Assembly (NCBI GenBank): GCA_030068075.1
Contig: CM057839.1
Location: forward strand, 22,299,167 to 22,363,166
DNA from: Paguma larvata
Lineage: Eukaryota; Chordata; Mammalia; Carnivora; Viverridae
Direction of reading: 5' to 3'
DNA length: 64,000 bases
How positions within the stretch are numbered: the first letter of the stretch is position 1; each line of letters opens with the position of its first letter. A program made the position numbers and the translations under genes. This document shows positions 34,575 to 45,905 of the stretch, piece by piece. The notes beneath the pieces were generated by a model. The model saw only the letters and a program-made list of their open reading frames with translations. It had not been told where the DNA came from and did no database searches.

Positions 34575-37008
34575 TTTATGAATTATAACTATTATATGGT
34601 CTCTCTCACATGTGGACACGTTTTGATTATTGCTTTCTTAATATCATTACCTTCCTCTGCCTTACTAACAAAATCTAGTTTATGTATACTTAAAATTTTC
34701 CCAGATGGAATACTGCATTCTATAAATTCATTGAGGCTAGAATTTCTGCAAATGACATGTGGAAATTTTTTCTGCTGATTCTGGTAAAACTGCAACGTTA
34801 GCAGGCTCACTGGTGTGTGTTTTGTGCCCTTTAATCTTCTTGTTATTTTTGCTTGGAACATGGATCTGATGCTCACAGTGCTGAAGCTATCTTGTGAAGA
34901 TAAGGCCAGTAGACATACAAAGGATGGCTGAGAAGAAAGAAGGGCCCTGGGTCTCTCATATCAAAAACCTCAATAATTGCTCCAGACTTTTGAGAATTTC
35001 TTCTTTGATGAGAAATTACTTGTTTTTAAGATCTATTGTTTTTAACATTGAATTTTGACTTCCACAAACGTAATTTCTATCTTATAACCCTCTTAATTCA
35101 CTTCATTATTTAAAGAAATCTGAAAAAGCTAAGAAAATTTCATTTCTGTCAATTATAATTGCATTTTATCTTCCATGTATACCTGCATATAAGGACAATT
35201 AATGAATATCTCTACTTAGAGTGTTCTAGGATTATGAAAAGTGAAAGTGCATAGGTTTCAATTAAAAATCTGCCAAAAAATAAAATTGTAATCAAAGGTT
35301 CAAACACTTAATCTCATATGCCTCTGTGTTGTTTTCTATGAAAAAATATCAATTCCACACCCAAAACATTAAGGAAAAATCATTCAGTATTATTTTCATT
35401 AATATGAAAAGTGTCTTGAAACAGCAAAGTATACATGTGGAGAGTAATCCCATATTTCAAAGGCACAGGATAAAGGCCGTAAGTGTTCTGTGTAGTACCT
35501 AAAAGTTGGCATGCACTTAAATCCATTTACTTTCCAATCGCACACGTTTTATCACTCATAAAGATTAATGCTAAGTCCTGATTAAAATGAGGCATGTAGC
35601 CCTAGAAGCTTACAGAAGTTGACACACAACTCAGAGACAAGTCAATACTAATCAAGAGATTTAGGAGCGTCATATAATGCTAGTGCCAAGAGAAATCTAG
35701 TTAACACAGAGCAGATAGAATTTGCTGTTATGATTGTGTTTTACAGACTGCAGTCCAAAGGCTAAAGTCAATGGTGGTGTAATTGAAATCATATATATAT
35801 ATGTATATAAATGTATATATATATACACACACACACACACACATATACACATACATGTACATATGATACATATCCAGTTAGGTGAATATGTATTTTTATT
35901 CTAGAGCCTGACCATCCCAGACAACCTGGACAGGTTGGGGGGATGGTGGAGAATAAAAGAAAAAATAAAAGACTCCAATGTAACTGCTTTATTTACAGCA
36001 ATGTATTTTTATATGAATAAAATTACAATAGGGTTTTAGGTAATATGATTTATATTCCATTTTTGTTTTATATTTTAACTCACGATTCACAAACCCTGGA
36101 AGCAAATAGTCTGCAATGTGCATAGAACATATTTATGACCACTAGCCTTCCTCAAAAATACTTTGATCTATACAAATGAATAAATTGTACTTATTAGTTT
36201 TAATTTAAAACCATCCAAATTATAGGACAGAAAATATTTCTCTAGAACAGAAACTTAACATCTAAAACAAATGGAAAGCTAGAAAAGTATTTTTCTGTTG
36301 TTCTGGTGCTGGTATTAAATCAGACTGAGTCTCCTCATCTTAGCATCTTCTATCTTGTATTGATTCTGTTCCTACAACTGCCAGATATGACATCATATAG
36401 TATATAATTGGCATAGAGTAAGCATTTCAAAATATACTCCTTTATTGAATTAATATAAAAGTAGACAAATGATTACAACTAAATGGTATAGGACACTGAA
36501 TTAGGCATAGCATATTATAAAATTTGAATACAAAAAATAAATTAGTATATAAATATTTGGGGAAGGGAAGTGTGTGGGTCACAGAACCTATGCCTGATGG
36601 AAACTGTTAAAATATACTGTTTTTTTTTGTTTGGTTTTGTTTTTTTTAAATGCAGACAGGCAGTATATCATTGATTACATTTTAAATATTGGCAATCATG
36701 CAACAAGTTAGGCATATCAAATTCACTTTCTTATATAAGCATATTTCATAATCTATAATGACATGTGTATTGAAAGTACTTATTAACCATCAAGGAAGTA
36801 ATGGAAAGATAAACATATTTACATTTAAAACAGAAAAAATATGAATCTTATCCAGATGTGGGAAAAAAAGGATCAAAGATAGTAACAAAATGGATAGTCA
36901 CCAATTTTTTTTCATAATCAAATACAGAAAACAATGGAGCACTGTCAGAAATTTTGAAAGAACACATTTATTAATTCTATGCAGTTATCTAAAATAACAT
37001 CATCGATA
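34575..37008. other. Unassigned DNA
   Basis: Overlapping open frames on opposite strands (34578-34778 plus, 34592-34876 minus) have no domain. A compound microsatellite lies at 35791-35870. T-rich text lies at 36620-36648. Confidence 0.5.
35791..35870 (+). repeat. (AT)n/(CA)n compound microsatellite
   Basis: Runs of AT, then GTATAT, then an uninterrupted CA array of about 18 bases, then ATACAC and TACATG text. Confidence 0.95.
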
Positions 37009-37009
37009 T

Positions 37010-37245
37010 TATTAAACATTTACTTTATGTCTGCACTGTAACTCTTAAGTTGTATTTTTCTGTATTAATCCTACAAGTAGGTCCATAAGACAAGTATCAT
37101 TATATTCCTATTATAACTGTGAAAGTAAAGGAAGAAATAATGATATCAACAGTTGAAAAGTTTATGAAACTTTGCCTAAAGCATCTTAGTGTGGAATTGA
37201 TGAAGCTGTTATTTGAATTCTTTGTTAACAAAATCTAATCCCCCT
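37010..37245 (-). mobile_element. MIR fragment
   Basis: Antisense MIR order: GTATTAATCCTACAAGTAGG, CAAGTATCATTATATTCCTA, AACTTTGCCTAAAGCATC and TTATTTGAATTC, corresponding to 'TTAATCCTCACAACAACCC ... CCCATTTTACAGATGAGG ... CTTGCCCAAGGTCAC'. Confidence 0.6.
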
Positions 37246-37342
37246 CGCAAAAACTGCTGTGTTTTATAGAGTGCACAGTCTTAAGGAAACTACAAGTTAT
37301 TCTTATATTTGAAAATACTGAAGCTGTACTAACCATATGATA

Positions 37343-37554
37343 CCTAAAAAGAATTTTTTTTCATGTTTATTTGAAAGAAAGAGACAGAGTTGAGCGGGAG
37401 AGGGGCAAGAGAGAGGGTGCCACAGAATCTTAAGCAGGCCTCAGGCTCTGAGCTGTCAAAACAGCCCCACATGGGGCTCAAACCCATGGACCATGAGCTT
37501 ATGACTTGAGTTGAAGTCAGATGCTTATTCCACTGAGCCACCTAGGCGCCCAAA
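37343..37554 (-). mobile_element. Carnivoran SINE with 13-bp target repeat
   Basis: Tail complement, GA-rich part, CAGGCTCTGAGCTGTCAAAA and head complement GAGCCACCTAGGCGCCC. Flanks are TAACCATATGATA (37330-37342) and TAACTATATGATA (37555-37567). The minus frame at 37344-37541 is its translation. Confidence 0.94.
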
Positions 37555-37586
37555 TAACTATATGATATTAAAAACAACAGATTTAT

Positions 37587-37795
37587 GGGACATTTGGGTG
37601 GCTCAGTCAGTTAAGCGCCTGACTTTTGGTTTCAGCTCAGGTCACGATCTCATGGTTTGAGGATTCGAGCCCTGTGTCGGGCTCTGTGATGGCAGTGCAG
37701 AGCTTGCTTGGATTCTTTCTTGTCTCTCTGCCCTTCCTCACCTCAAAATAAATAAATAAAATAAGTAATAAATAAACAAACTTAAAAAAACATAT
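37587..37795 (+). mobile_element. Carnivoran SINE
   Basis: Head GGACATTTGGGTGGCTCAG, CAGCTCAGGTCACGATCTC, GTGATGGCAGTGCAGAGC, a short CT-rich part and a long AAATAAATAAAATAAG tail. The right half is shortened compared with full copies. Confidence 0.9.
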
Positions 37796-37976
37796 ATCAA
37801 AATAAGATATAAATAAAAATTCTGACTTTGTAAATGAGAATATTGCACTATTTATCTGATTATGTAGGCACACAATATAACGCATATAAATGTTAACTTA
37901 CAATGTAAAAGTAAATATCTATAATTTCTTTACATTCTTTTTTAAACATTCAAAATGGTAGAAAGAGAAAGATTCA

Positions 37977-38197
37977 GGGCACCCTCGAGGCTCAGTTGGG
38001 TAAGCATCTGACTCGTGGTTACTGCTGAGGTCGTGAACTCATGGTTTATGGGATTGAGCCCCCTGTCAGGCCAAAGGCTGACAGCATGGATCCTGTTTGG
38101 GATTCTCTCTATCCTTTCTCTCTCTCTCTCTCTCTCTGCCCCTCCCCCACTACTGCACACACATTCTCTTTCAAACTAATAAACTTTAAAAAAAAGA
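37977..38197 (+). mobile_element. Carnivoran SINE with 12-bp target repeat
   Basis: Head GGGCACCCTCGAGGCTCAG, GAGGTCGTGAACTCATGG, GGCTGACAGCATGGATCCTG, (CT)n and an AAACTTTAAAAAAAAG end. Flanks GAGAAAGATTCA at 37965-37976 and 38198-38209 are identical. Frames on both strands here (37942-38160 minus, 38041-38229 plus) are SINE translations. Confidence 0.94.
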
Positions 38198-38239
38198 GAG
38201 AAAGATTCAACACCACCACTAAAAACTAAAGAGTTTACA

Positions 38240-38380
38240 CACATGTCTTATTATCTTAACTTCATGTAGGATGAAAACAAAGCAGAGTGCACATTTTTCT
38301 CCTACACACGAATATTTAAAATAGTAGACCTATTATTTGAATCCAGGCCTTCTAACTCCAGAGCTCAAGCTCCAAACCAG
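38240..38380 (-). mobile_element. Possible MIR fragment
   Basis: ATTATTTGAATCCAGGCCTT and TCCAGAGCTCAAGCTCC resemble the end of an antisense MIR ('GATTCGAACCCAGGCAGTCTGGCTCCAGAGCC'). The remainder is too diverged to be sure. Confidence 0.45.
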
Positions 38381-39740
38381 AATAAGAAGAATAAAGTATA
38401 GACACAAAGTTAAAGAAAATGTTCTCAAGGAGTCAGTCTATATTAGTAATAAGTAAAATACTTACGAATGGTTTGATTGAAACAAATAAACTAAACTCAC
38501 AAATACAAAAAAAAAAATGTTTATCCATAGTTCAAAAAGGCATGCTTAAAATGAATGGATTAAATTGAGGTTATGGTACACTACTGAGCCCATTATCAAC
38601 AAATTTTGCCCATTATTCTAGACAAATATTTTTCTGATAAACAGCAGCACATAACTTTTGGGTTAATAGCTAACTTAGAGAGTTGAAGACACTCAGAAGC
38701 AACTGGGTTTTCAAAGCGTATTGGGAGGCAGCATTCAATTTGCTCAAAAATTGCTGAAGTGCTGTAGGGTAGGAGAGTACACGTGGTTGTGGCAAAGGCA
38801 CTGTTGTTCAACTTAAATGACATGATCACATTATCTCTCTTTCAGGAGAGAGCGCGAGATGAGAGAGAGATTACTTATTCTAGTATCCCATGTCTCAAAA
38901 ACCAATCTGTCCCCAATCAGGTCTCTGACTTTGGCATAGTAGAACTTTTAAAGTTGAAACTCCACCCTATTTTGGAGCTCTGCTACGCTTTAAAATAAAT
39001 CCTGGACCTGATACTCTCTGACCTCTGATCATAGGAGGTGAGAGTCAAGAAAGCTCTCTGACTTTCAGTTATTGATGAATGCATCTCCTTGTTTTTCTCC
39101 AGTGTGTAAAGTTTCCCCAGGAGCAATCATGCAATATCCTTACAACTATTACATTCAAAAAAATTTCTCAAATGTTAATACATGGTGCTTGTCGTACATT
39201 CTCTTCCTCTGATGTCTCAATAAAATATTGTGGCATAACAACATTCCTGAAACTTTTCATCTACCAGCAATGCTAGCCAGCCAATAGATGATCCAATTCC
39301 AAAATCCTCTTCTTTAGAATGATTTCTCAGATCACTTTTGGCTCCAATGGTCTTGGTTCAGAACTTCTGTACAGAAGACTCTGAGATAAAGATTTGCATC
39401 CAGGAAGTTTACTGAGTCAACTGTTGGTATCAAGGAATGATTGTCAGTGATGGGAGAAGAACTGAATGGGGTGAGACCACTACAGTGCAGTTGCAACAGA
39501 GATGCCAGCCAACCTCACAGTAAATGCTGAACAACCTTCAGAATTGCCTGTAGATGAGGCATCTCCCTCTCTTTTTGACTCTCAGACTAGCTAAGAGTCA
39601 ACATTCACCACAAGTCCAGAATCTGGGGGAATGAATGTCTCATTCTTGAAAGTGTGGGAGGCCATGCAGCATAGATTGGTTCCAGGAGAGAGGTTTTTTA
39701 CCCCCTGTAGTTTGTGTTTTGTGTATATAGTATTTTATTT
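38381..39740. other. Unassigned DNA, partly less AT-rich
   Basis: From about 38840 to 39640 the base composition is more balanced than in the flanks. The frames at 38596-38829 (minus), 38783-38998, 39079-39276 and 39631-39837 (plus) lack domains, are short and overlap one another. A diverged retroviral fragment is possible but unproven. Confidence 0.4.
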
Positions 39741-39746
39741 ATATTA

Positions 39747-39780
<34 letters not shown>
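39747..39780 (+). repeat. (ATT)n microsatellite
   Basis: Eleven or so ATT units in a row. It accounts for the isoleucine run in the plus frame at 39631-39837. Confidence 0.97.
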
Positions 39781-39781
<1 letters not shown>

Positions 39782-40280
39782 GTATGTATTATTTGGAGTA
39801 TATGATGCATAACTCAAAGAATAATTATATTTTGTAATTGTGTCTGTACTTGTAGTAAACAATGACCTGGTAATATCTTCTCTTTCTTTTATCAACTCAC
39901 AAAAACATTTGGTATGTATTTTTACATCTTAAAGATTTTTATTTCTCATCTATTCCTTGTATTCTAATTGAGAAAATGCATTTGGAAAACAGAAGTCTTA
40001 TTCCAAATGTAAAAGCTATATTTATTTTCTTAAAAGAGACCACATCTGGTAAAGCAAGTATAATCGAAATAAACAATCAATAAAACTTACATTGACACAT
40101 TTTATTATCTTTCTCCAACAAGACAAATTATACTATAAGGTGCTGGCGATAAGTGATATCCTTGATGTTTTTGTCAGTGATGATAATCTTTACAATTTCC
40201 CTTAAAATGCAATATCATGCAGGATGGTATAACATGCTGCTTCGAGGGTACTATAATATTTTTAATTTATCCCTGTTCTT

Positions 40281-40395
40281 TCTGCTCCTGCTACGACTAC
40301 TATTACTACTACTACAGATGCTAGTACTGCTATTGCTGCTGCTGCTGCTGTTACTACTACTACCACTACTACTACTACTACTACCGCCACTAATA
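40281..40395 (+). repeat. (CTA/CTG)n mixed trinucleotide array
   Basis: About 115 bp built of CTA, CTG and TAC triplets, including a pure (CTG) run of about five or six units near 40336-40350. The leucine-rich plus frame at 40153-40422 is a translation of it. Confidence 0.95.
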
Positions 40396-40488
40396 GCTCT
40401 ATGTCTGCAATCAGGTGAATGAATATACTTTCTTACTCAGTTAAGGGCTATGTATTTTTAATGTGATGACTCAACATGGCTTATTTTT

Positions 40489-40695
40489 TTTTAATGTTTA
40501 TTTATTTTTGGAGAGAGAGAGAGACAGAGCACAAGTGGGGGAAGGGCAGAGAGAGAGGGAGACGCAGAATCTGAAACAGGCTCCAGGCTCTGAGCTGTCA
40601 GCACAGAGCCCGACATGGGGCTCAAACTCGGGAACGGTGAGATCATGACCTGAGCCGAAGTCGGATGCTTAACCGACTGAGCCACCCAGGTGCCC
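40489..40695 (-). mobile_element. Young carnivoran SINE with perfect 19-bp target repeat
   Basis: Antisense copy very near the family consensus: TTTAATGTTTATTTATTTTT, GA-rich part, CAGGCTCTGAGCTGTCAGC and GAGCCACCCAGGTGCCCC. CTCAACATGGCTTATTTTT occurs at 40470-40488 and again, identical, at 40696-40714. Frames on both strands (40463-40648 plus, 40491-40703 minus) are SINE translations. Confidence 0.98.
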
Positions 40696-41021
40696 CTCAA
40701 CATGGCTTATTTTTACTAGTTTTGGCGGGATGGGGATTGTTTTAATGTGTTTGTTGGCTTTTATATTTTACCTAAATAAAGTAAATAGGCACAGGTATCA
40801 ACCTATAAAAATTATATTGACCTGTTTTGTTGCATCTTGATGTCTTATTAAATGCTTCCTCTCATATGATTATATATATCATATTTTTTTCACTGGAACA
40901 TGGTTATCCAAATTTATCTTGATCTTCATTACAATTGAGTTTCCATTTTTATTATAGCCTTTCATGCTAGCACTCCTAGCCTGGTGATGCTAAGTCGCTT
41001 TTCAAAAATTCTTATTTTCTT

Positions 41022-41222
41022 AGGGCACTTGGGCATCCAATTCTTGATTCTGGCTCGAGTCATGCCCTCACAGTTCATGAGTTCAAGCCCCGCATTCAAC
41101 CAGCACAGAGCCTACCTGGGATTCTCTCTCTCTCCTTATCTCTCTGCCCCTCCCCTGCTCAATGAGCATGGTCTCTCTCTCTCTCTCTCTAAAAATAAAT
41201 AAATATTAAAATTTTTTAAAGA
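41022..41222 (+). mobile_element. Carnivoran SINE with 18-bp target repeat
   Basis: Head AGGGCACTTGGGCATCCAAT (the ten or so bases of the tRNA part after it are missing), GAGTCATGCCCTCACAGTTC, (CT)n and an AAATAAATAAATATTAAAA tail. Flanks AAAAATTCTTATTTTCTT (41004-41021) and AAAAATTCTGATTTTCTT (41223-41240) differ at one base. The plus frame at 40984-41202 is its translation. Confidence 0.93.
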
Positions 41223-41240
41223 AAAAATTCTGATTTTCTT

Positions 41241-42167
41241 CGACATTATGAAGAAGGAAAAAACAGTTTTCCAGAATCTGAGGGAGACATAGTGAGAGGA
41301 TCCATGGGCTACATGCCTATAATAGATCCAATCTAAATCTTTATTATCCTAGAATCACTGAATGCATTTTTAATATTATGTTAAAGGATTTTTTATTCTA
41401 AATATTTTTTACAGAACCCAGCATATAAATCCAAACAATTTTGAAGGGAATATATCCTCCAATTCAGAACTCTGTATGTAAATCTCCTAGTGAGCAAACT
41501 CATATCTATTTTTATCTGCTTTTGCAAAGCAAATGCATACACTTGCAAGATTTCTTATAAAGTTCTAAATTTTTACACGTTCTATAAGTTAAATCCTTCT
41601 CTTTGCCATTCTGATTTTTTTACCTCCAAATCCCTAAGGACTACACAGCATTTATCCTGGTTTCCTGGTAAATTTTTATGAAATTATTACTAGAAAGGGA
41701 CTTTGAGCTTCATTTAGTTTCCTTTGCTAAAGAAAGTGGCTTGTCGGGCAAGGTTTCCACAGTGGAGACATTTCTCCAAGCCTTTCATATCCATCACGAC
41801 AGCAGTCCTCTAATGTTTCCTATCCCATTCTTTATCGATCAGTGCCTTCGAGTTCATACACAGTGGCACAGCTGATTGTAAATCCAACTGACATTATAAT
41901 GCAGCAACTTACAGAATCAACCATCCAGTTTGCCAAAAAATGATCTCACTTGTAGAGTCATAAAGAAAAATAGAATTTTTCAGTGTCAATAGGGAAAAAC
42001 ACTGGGTGGCATTCTGGTCTGTGGTACGCATCTTAATTTCCGGCGCTCATCTGAGTTACCGGGACAGAGCTGAAGTGCCAGATGTGAGAATACATAATTT
42101 AACCAACCAGCAAGAAATGAAAGAGTTAAGCCTTTAAACACTTACTGCAATGGTATAATCAAGAGTC
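41241..42167. other. Unassigned DNA
   Basis: The adjoining plus frames at 41490-41681 and 41678-41875 have no recognisable motif. No repeat recognised. Confidence 0.5.
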
Positions 42168-42177
42168 TAAAACTGGA

Positions 42178-42403
42178 TGGGGTGCAGGGATAAATCAGTC
42201 AGTTAAGTGTCTGACTCTTGGTTTTGGCTCAGGTCATGATCTCACAGTTCCTGATTTTGAGCCCTGCATCGGGATCCATGCTGAAAACACAGATCCTGCT
42301 TGGGATTCGCTCTCTCTCTCTCTCCCTCTCTCTCTCCCTCTCCCCGCCCCTTGTGCACGTGCTCTCTCTCTCAATAAATAAACTTTAAAAATACAAATAA
42401 AAA
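42178..42403 (+). mobile_element. Carnivoran SINE with 10-bp target repeat
   Basis: Diverged head (TGGGGTGCAGGGATAAATCA), then GGCTCAGGTCATGATCTCAC, (CT)n and an AATAAATAAACTTTAAAAA tail. TAAAACTGGA flanks it at 42168-42177 and 42404-42413. Confidence 0.92.
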
Positions 42404-42413
42404 TAAAACTGGA

Positions 42414-44104
42414 GAAAACAGACTACTCCTGTTCCATTTTCGCCCTTGGAACGAGACACTGGTTAACTGATCAGTGGAGATACAGAGGTGGTGATTGAAC
42501 CAAAGACATCAAAAATTTAATGGACTCTGGAGACTCTAGAGAGGGGATAAGGTCTAGAAGTGAAGAAGCACTGGGAAGTGACAGAGGGGCAAAATGTCTT
42601 CAAGTTTTTCCCCTCCCCCCTTCTTCCTAAGTCCTCTAGAGGTACTTGAAGACTTCCACCTAGGACCTCAGATAAAGAGACCTAGGAATTAAGGTGCCTG
42701 GCCTAGGATTGCAAACATACAAAGAACATGCCTAGCCAGAAGCCTCAATACCGCAATTCCCCTCTAAGACTGAAGGGCATTGGCTGTGCACCAGGTCTGG
42801 TTTGGGTGGGCAACATTCCTTGCAAGGCCTGCCAGGGAAAGCATTTGTAATTGCCTATGGTCAGAGCTGAAAAATCCCACACAGACTTTCAACTGAGAAC
42901 AGACCTTCTACTGGATATTTAAGTGTATATATTTCTCCTGTGTTTTCATCAATGTCAAATCAGCTTCCTTGAACTGTGGCTCCAATATTTACATTAACTT
43001 TTAAGTTACCCTATGGCAGCAACTATCTAGTTCAGAGCATCTCCTTCAATAAACTCATGGTCCTACACGATCACAGCCATAGATTGAGTACCTGTTTCTG
43101 AACTTCCTAAAATAAGCTGCTCTTTTACCACTTTGAAATATGAATCAGATGTTCATTGCCATTCACTGAAATGCAGCTCAGTATTTAATTCTAAACACAT
43201 CATAAATTCCAGAGGGAATAATACTTATAGGGTTGCTTTCTGGAAACCAATTTCAATAATTTATTGAGTTTTCTGTTTGCCAGCTACAAACACTAACAAA
43301 AAAAAAAGAAAAGAGTTTACAGAATTAAAGAACTTAACCACAAGAGATTTATAAGTTTTACAGGGATGGCAGTCCTTGGATTTCAGCAACAGAAACTTTA
43401 CCTTCCTAAGTGACTTAGCACACTTCTGTCCCAGTTTCTAGCAGAAATAATTAAATTGGTCTGGGATGTCATATACATGTATGAAGTGTAAGTACGAATC
43501 TGTGCATTCCGGGAAGAAAATCTCTTAACATAAGGATCTGCTATCAAAGATTTAAAAACAAATACATCTGGGCAAGCAAATAGTGAGTTCCACAATTCTC
43601 AAATCTGATTTATAAGCTGTGGTCTCTCTTCTAGGATAAAGACTTAAATATCACATTAATATTGGATATCTATATTTGTCTGCCTCACGATGTGTCCCCC
43701 ACTAAATTCTAATTTCTCACTGCTGCCTCTCTCACCCTCTCTCACCATTGTCTTCTGCTAACCTCAATCTATTTAATAGTGTCACATGGTCAGTTCAAAG
43801 AAGACACATGAATAACTTAGAATCTCCCCTCCACTGTGTTGCCAATGTTCAGTCTCCACATAGTCTTGATTCCTCTTTAAATTATCCTCAGTATATAATA
43901 TTTTCCCCCTTCCCCAAATACATGGTTCATTATCTAATTATTGGATACTTACAATATCCTAACAATAGGTCATACTTCTGCTACATGTTCATTACTAGTC
44001 ACAATATATTACTTGTCTTTAATAAGTATATCTTGTAACCATAATGGATTTGAATATGTAGAGTGTTCTCTCTGCTGTGGTAAACAAACTCATACAATCA
44101 TTTA
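42414..44104. other. Unassigned DNA with a GC-richer block
   Basis: The block from about 42420 to 43080 is more GC-rich than its surroundings and holds TATTTAAGTGTATATA near 42918 and CAATAAACTC near 43049. This pairing could mark an LTR, but no terminal boundary or target repeat was seen. The minus frame at 43398-43595 and the plus frame at 43748-44038 have no domain. Confidence 0.4.
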
Positions 44105-44199
44105 CTCCATGGGTCACTGCAAACACTTTGCCCCAAAGCAAACAGGTATACATGTGTGTTTGGTTGTAGACGTACACATAAACTTTGTTAAGTATACCT
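44105..44199 (+). repeat. Direct duplication, left copy
   Basis: Bases 44105-44186 are identical to 47424-47505 over 82 bases (starts CTCCATGGGTCACTGCAAAC, ends CACATAAACTTT). After one G/T difference a further 12 bases match. The flanks of the two copies are unrelated. The plus frame at 43941-44297 crosses it. Confidence 0.97.
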
Positions 44200-44614
44200 T
44201 ATATTTATCTTGCTTTGTTTTTACTTTTCTTTTTCTCATTTTTGTGTATTTACTTTATTCAGAATATTCTATTTTTATTCTTCTAATTGAGGATTAACAT
44301 TAGGAACTAGTCTGAACTATTTATTTTCTCTGTATGTCCACACATGATGTTACACGAACACTCAAAACCTCATCTATTTTGGTGTTTTCTATATAAAATT
44401 TTTAGTTATTATATGCATATATGTATACATGTACATTAACTTAGTTATGTGTGTATATCAATGTGTGGTATATACACACAATGTGTGGTATATAACTTTC
44501 TGATCTTAAATATTTTTAGAATATAAACATTACTGAGTACATTTGTAAGTCATTTCCTACGTATCATGCAACTTCTTTCCTGATTTATCTTATTTTCTGG
44601 AGTCCATACTCCAG
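44200..44614. other. Unassigned DNA
   Basis: T-rich, then TA-rich with short repeated pieces near 44455-44490 (ATGTGTGGTATATA twice). No gene recognised. Confidence 0.5.
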
Positions 44615-44627
44615 AAGTATTTTCAAG

Positions 44628-44827
44628 TTTATTTATTTATTTTGAAAGAGAGAGAGAGAGCAGGGAGAGGGGCAGAGAGAGAGGGAGAGAGAGAATCCCA
44701 AGAAGGCTCCACAATGTCAGTTCAGAGCCTGATGTGGGTCTTGAACCCATGAACCATGATATCACAACCTGAGCCAAAATCAGGAATTCAATGCTTAACT
44801 GACTAAGGCACCCAGGAGCCTCTCCGT
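44628..44827 (-). mobile_element. Carnivoran SINE with 13-bp target repeat
   Basis: TTTATTTATTTATTTTGAAA tail complement, GA-rich part, diverged CAGTTCAGAGCCTGATGTGG and a head complement ending AGGCACCCAGGAGCC. AAGTATTTTCAAG at 44615-44627 and 44828-44840 is identical. Confidence 0.93.
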
Positions 44828-44850
44828 AAGTATTTTCAAGAATAAGTCAT

Positions 44851-45082
44851 GGGGCGCCTGAGTGGCTGAGTCAGTTGAAGTATGACTTCAGATCCGGTCA
44901 TGATCTCACAGTCTGTGAGTTCAAGACCCTCGTCAGGCGCTGTGCTGACAGCGTAGAGCCTGGAGCCTGCTTCGGAGTCTGTGTCTCCCTCTCTCTCTCT
45001 GCCCCTCCCCTCCTCGGCTCATGCTTTGTCTCTCCTGCTTTCTCTCAAAAAAAAAAAAAAAAAGAGTGTTTAAAAAAAAAAA
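44851..45082 (+). mobile_element. Carnivoran SINE
   Basis: Head GGGGCGCCTGAGTGGCTGAG, GGTCATGATCTCACAGTCTG, GTGCTGACAGCGTAGAGCC, a CT-rich stretch and two A runs with GAGTGTTT between. AAGTCAT occurs on both sides. It begins 10 bp after the target repeat of the preceding, oppositely oriented SINE. Frames on both strands here are SINE translations. Confidence 0.94.
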
Positions 45083-45520
45083 AGAAGTCATTACATTGAT
45101 AACCTCTTGAAACCATGCATGCTTGTCATTAATTGTATTCCACACACTTGTTTAAATGGCAACTAAGAAATATTCGAATACTGCATCACAGTAATTTTCT
45201 GTTGATGTCTAATAAACATTTGAAACAATATGTTCAATATGCCTATGTACCTTAACAAACTCCATTTTTTTGCATTCACAATATTAGTAAATGAAAATAT
45301 ATTGAAATCAGGTTTAAAAGAAATGAGTTCAAGGTACCAATTTTTCTCTCTTGCATATTCTATCACCAGCAATTCTCCTTGCTTCTGCCTGCAGATATGG
45401 TAATTTTTATTAGGATGACTTTTTCACACTGCTCTGAATGACCATAGACTCACCTAGAATTTCACAAAATCACTGATTTTCATACTCCCAGTTTTCCCCA
45501 CCAACTATACTTCACCTTAA
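45083..45520. other. Unassigned DNA
   Basis: The minus frame at 45163-45372 has no domain. No repeat recognised. Confidence 0.5.
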
Positions 45521-45524
45521 GTGA

Positions 45525-45905
45525 GATTAGTAAATGTAATTCAGACCATGCATAGCATTACTCTTCTTAAAACGTCTCCACCACTGATCATAGAGCTACC
45601 TGGAGCCATGCCTCTAAGGTGTCACATGACAGGACCTCAGTGTGCGTGTCCTTCCTCACTTCTTACCATTTTTTTCTTGTTCACAGTGCCTTTCTGCCAA
45701 CCTTCCGGGAACTGGAATAATTCTAGTTTTGGGGTGATATCTCTTCTCTTTATTAAAAATACATTTCTAGTGAGTATTATTCAAGTCTCTGCCCTGTGTA
45801 ACATCCTTACAGAAGATGTCTCTTTCACTCCATCTGAAATGGCCAAAATGCTGGTCACTTTCTTCTTAGTTGAAATCTGGAACATTTACTTATCTACTTG
45901 TCTAT
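45525..45905 (+). mobile_element. Probable L2 LINE fragment
   Basis: L2-like landmarks in order: CACTCTTCTTAAAACGTCTCC-like text, GTGCCTTTCTGCCAACCTTC, TATTCAAGTCTCTGCCCTGT, TCTGAAATGGCCAAAATGC and GGTCACTTTCTTCTTAG. The plus frame at 45521-45907 (128 codons) covers almost exactly this repeat, so I do not call it a gene. Confidence 0.55.

Noticed and set aside
40153..40422. Leucine-rich open frame, possible signal or membrane segment
   Set aside because: A translation of the CTA/CTG trinucleotide array.
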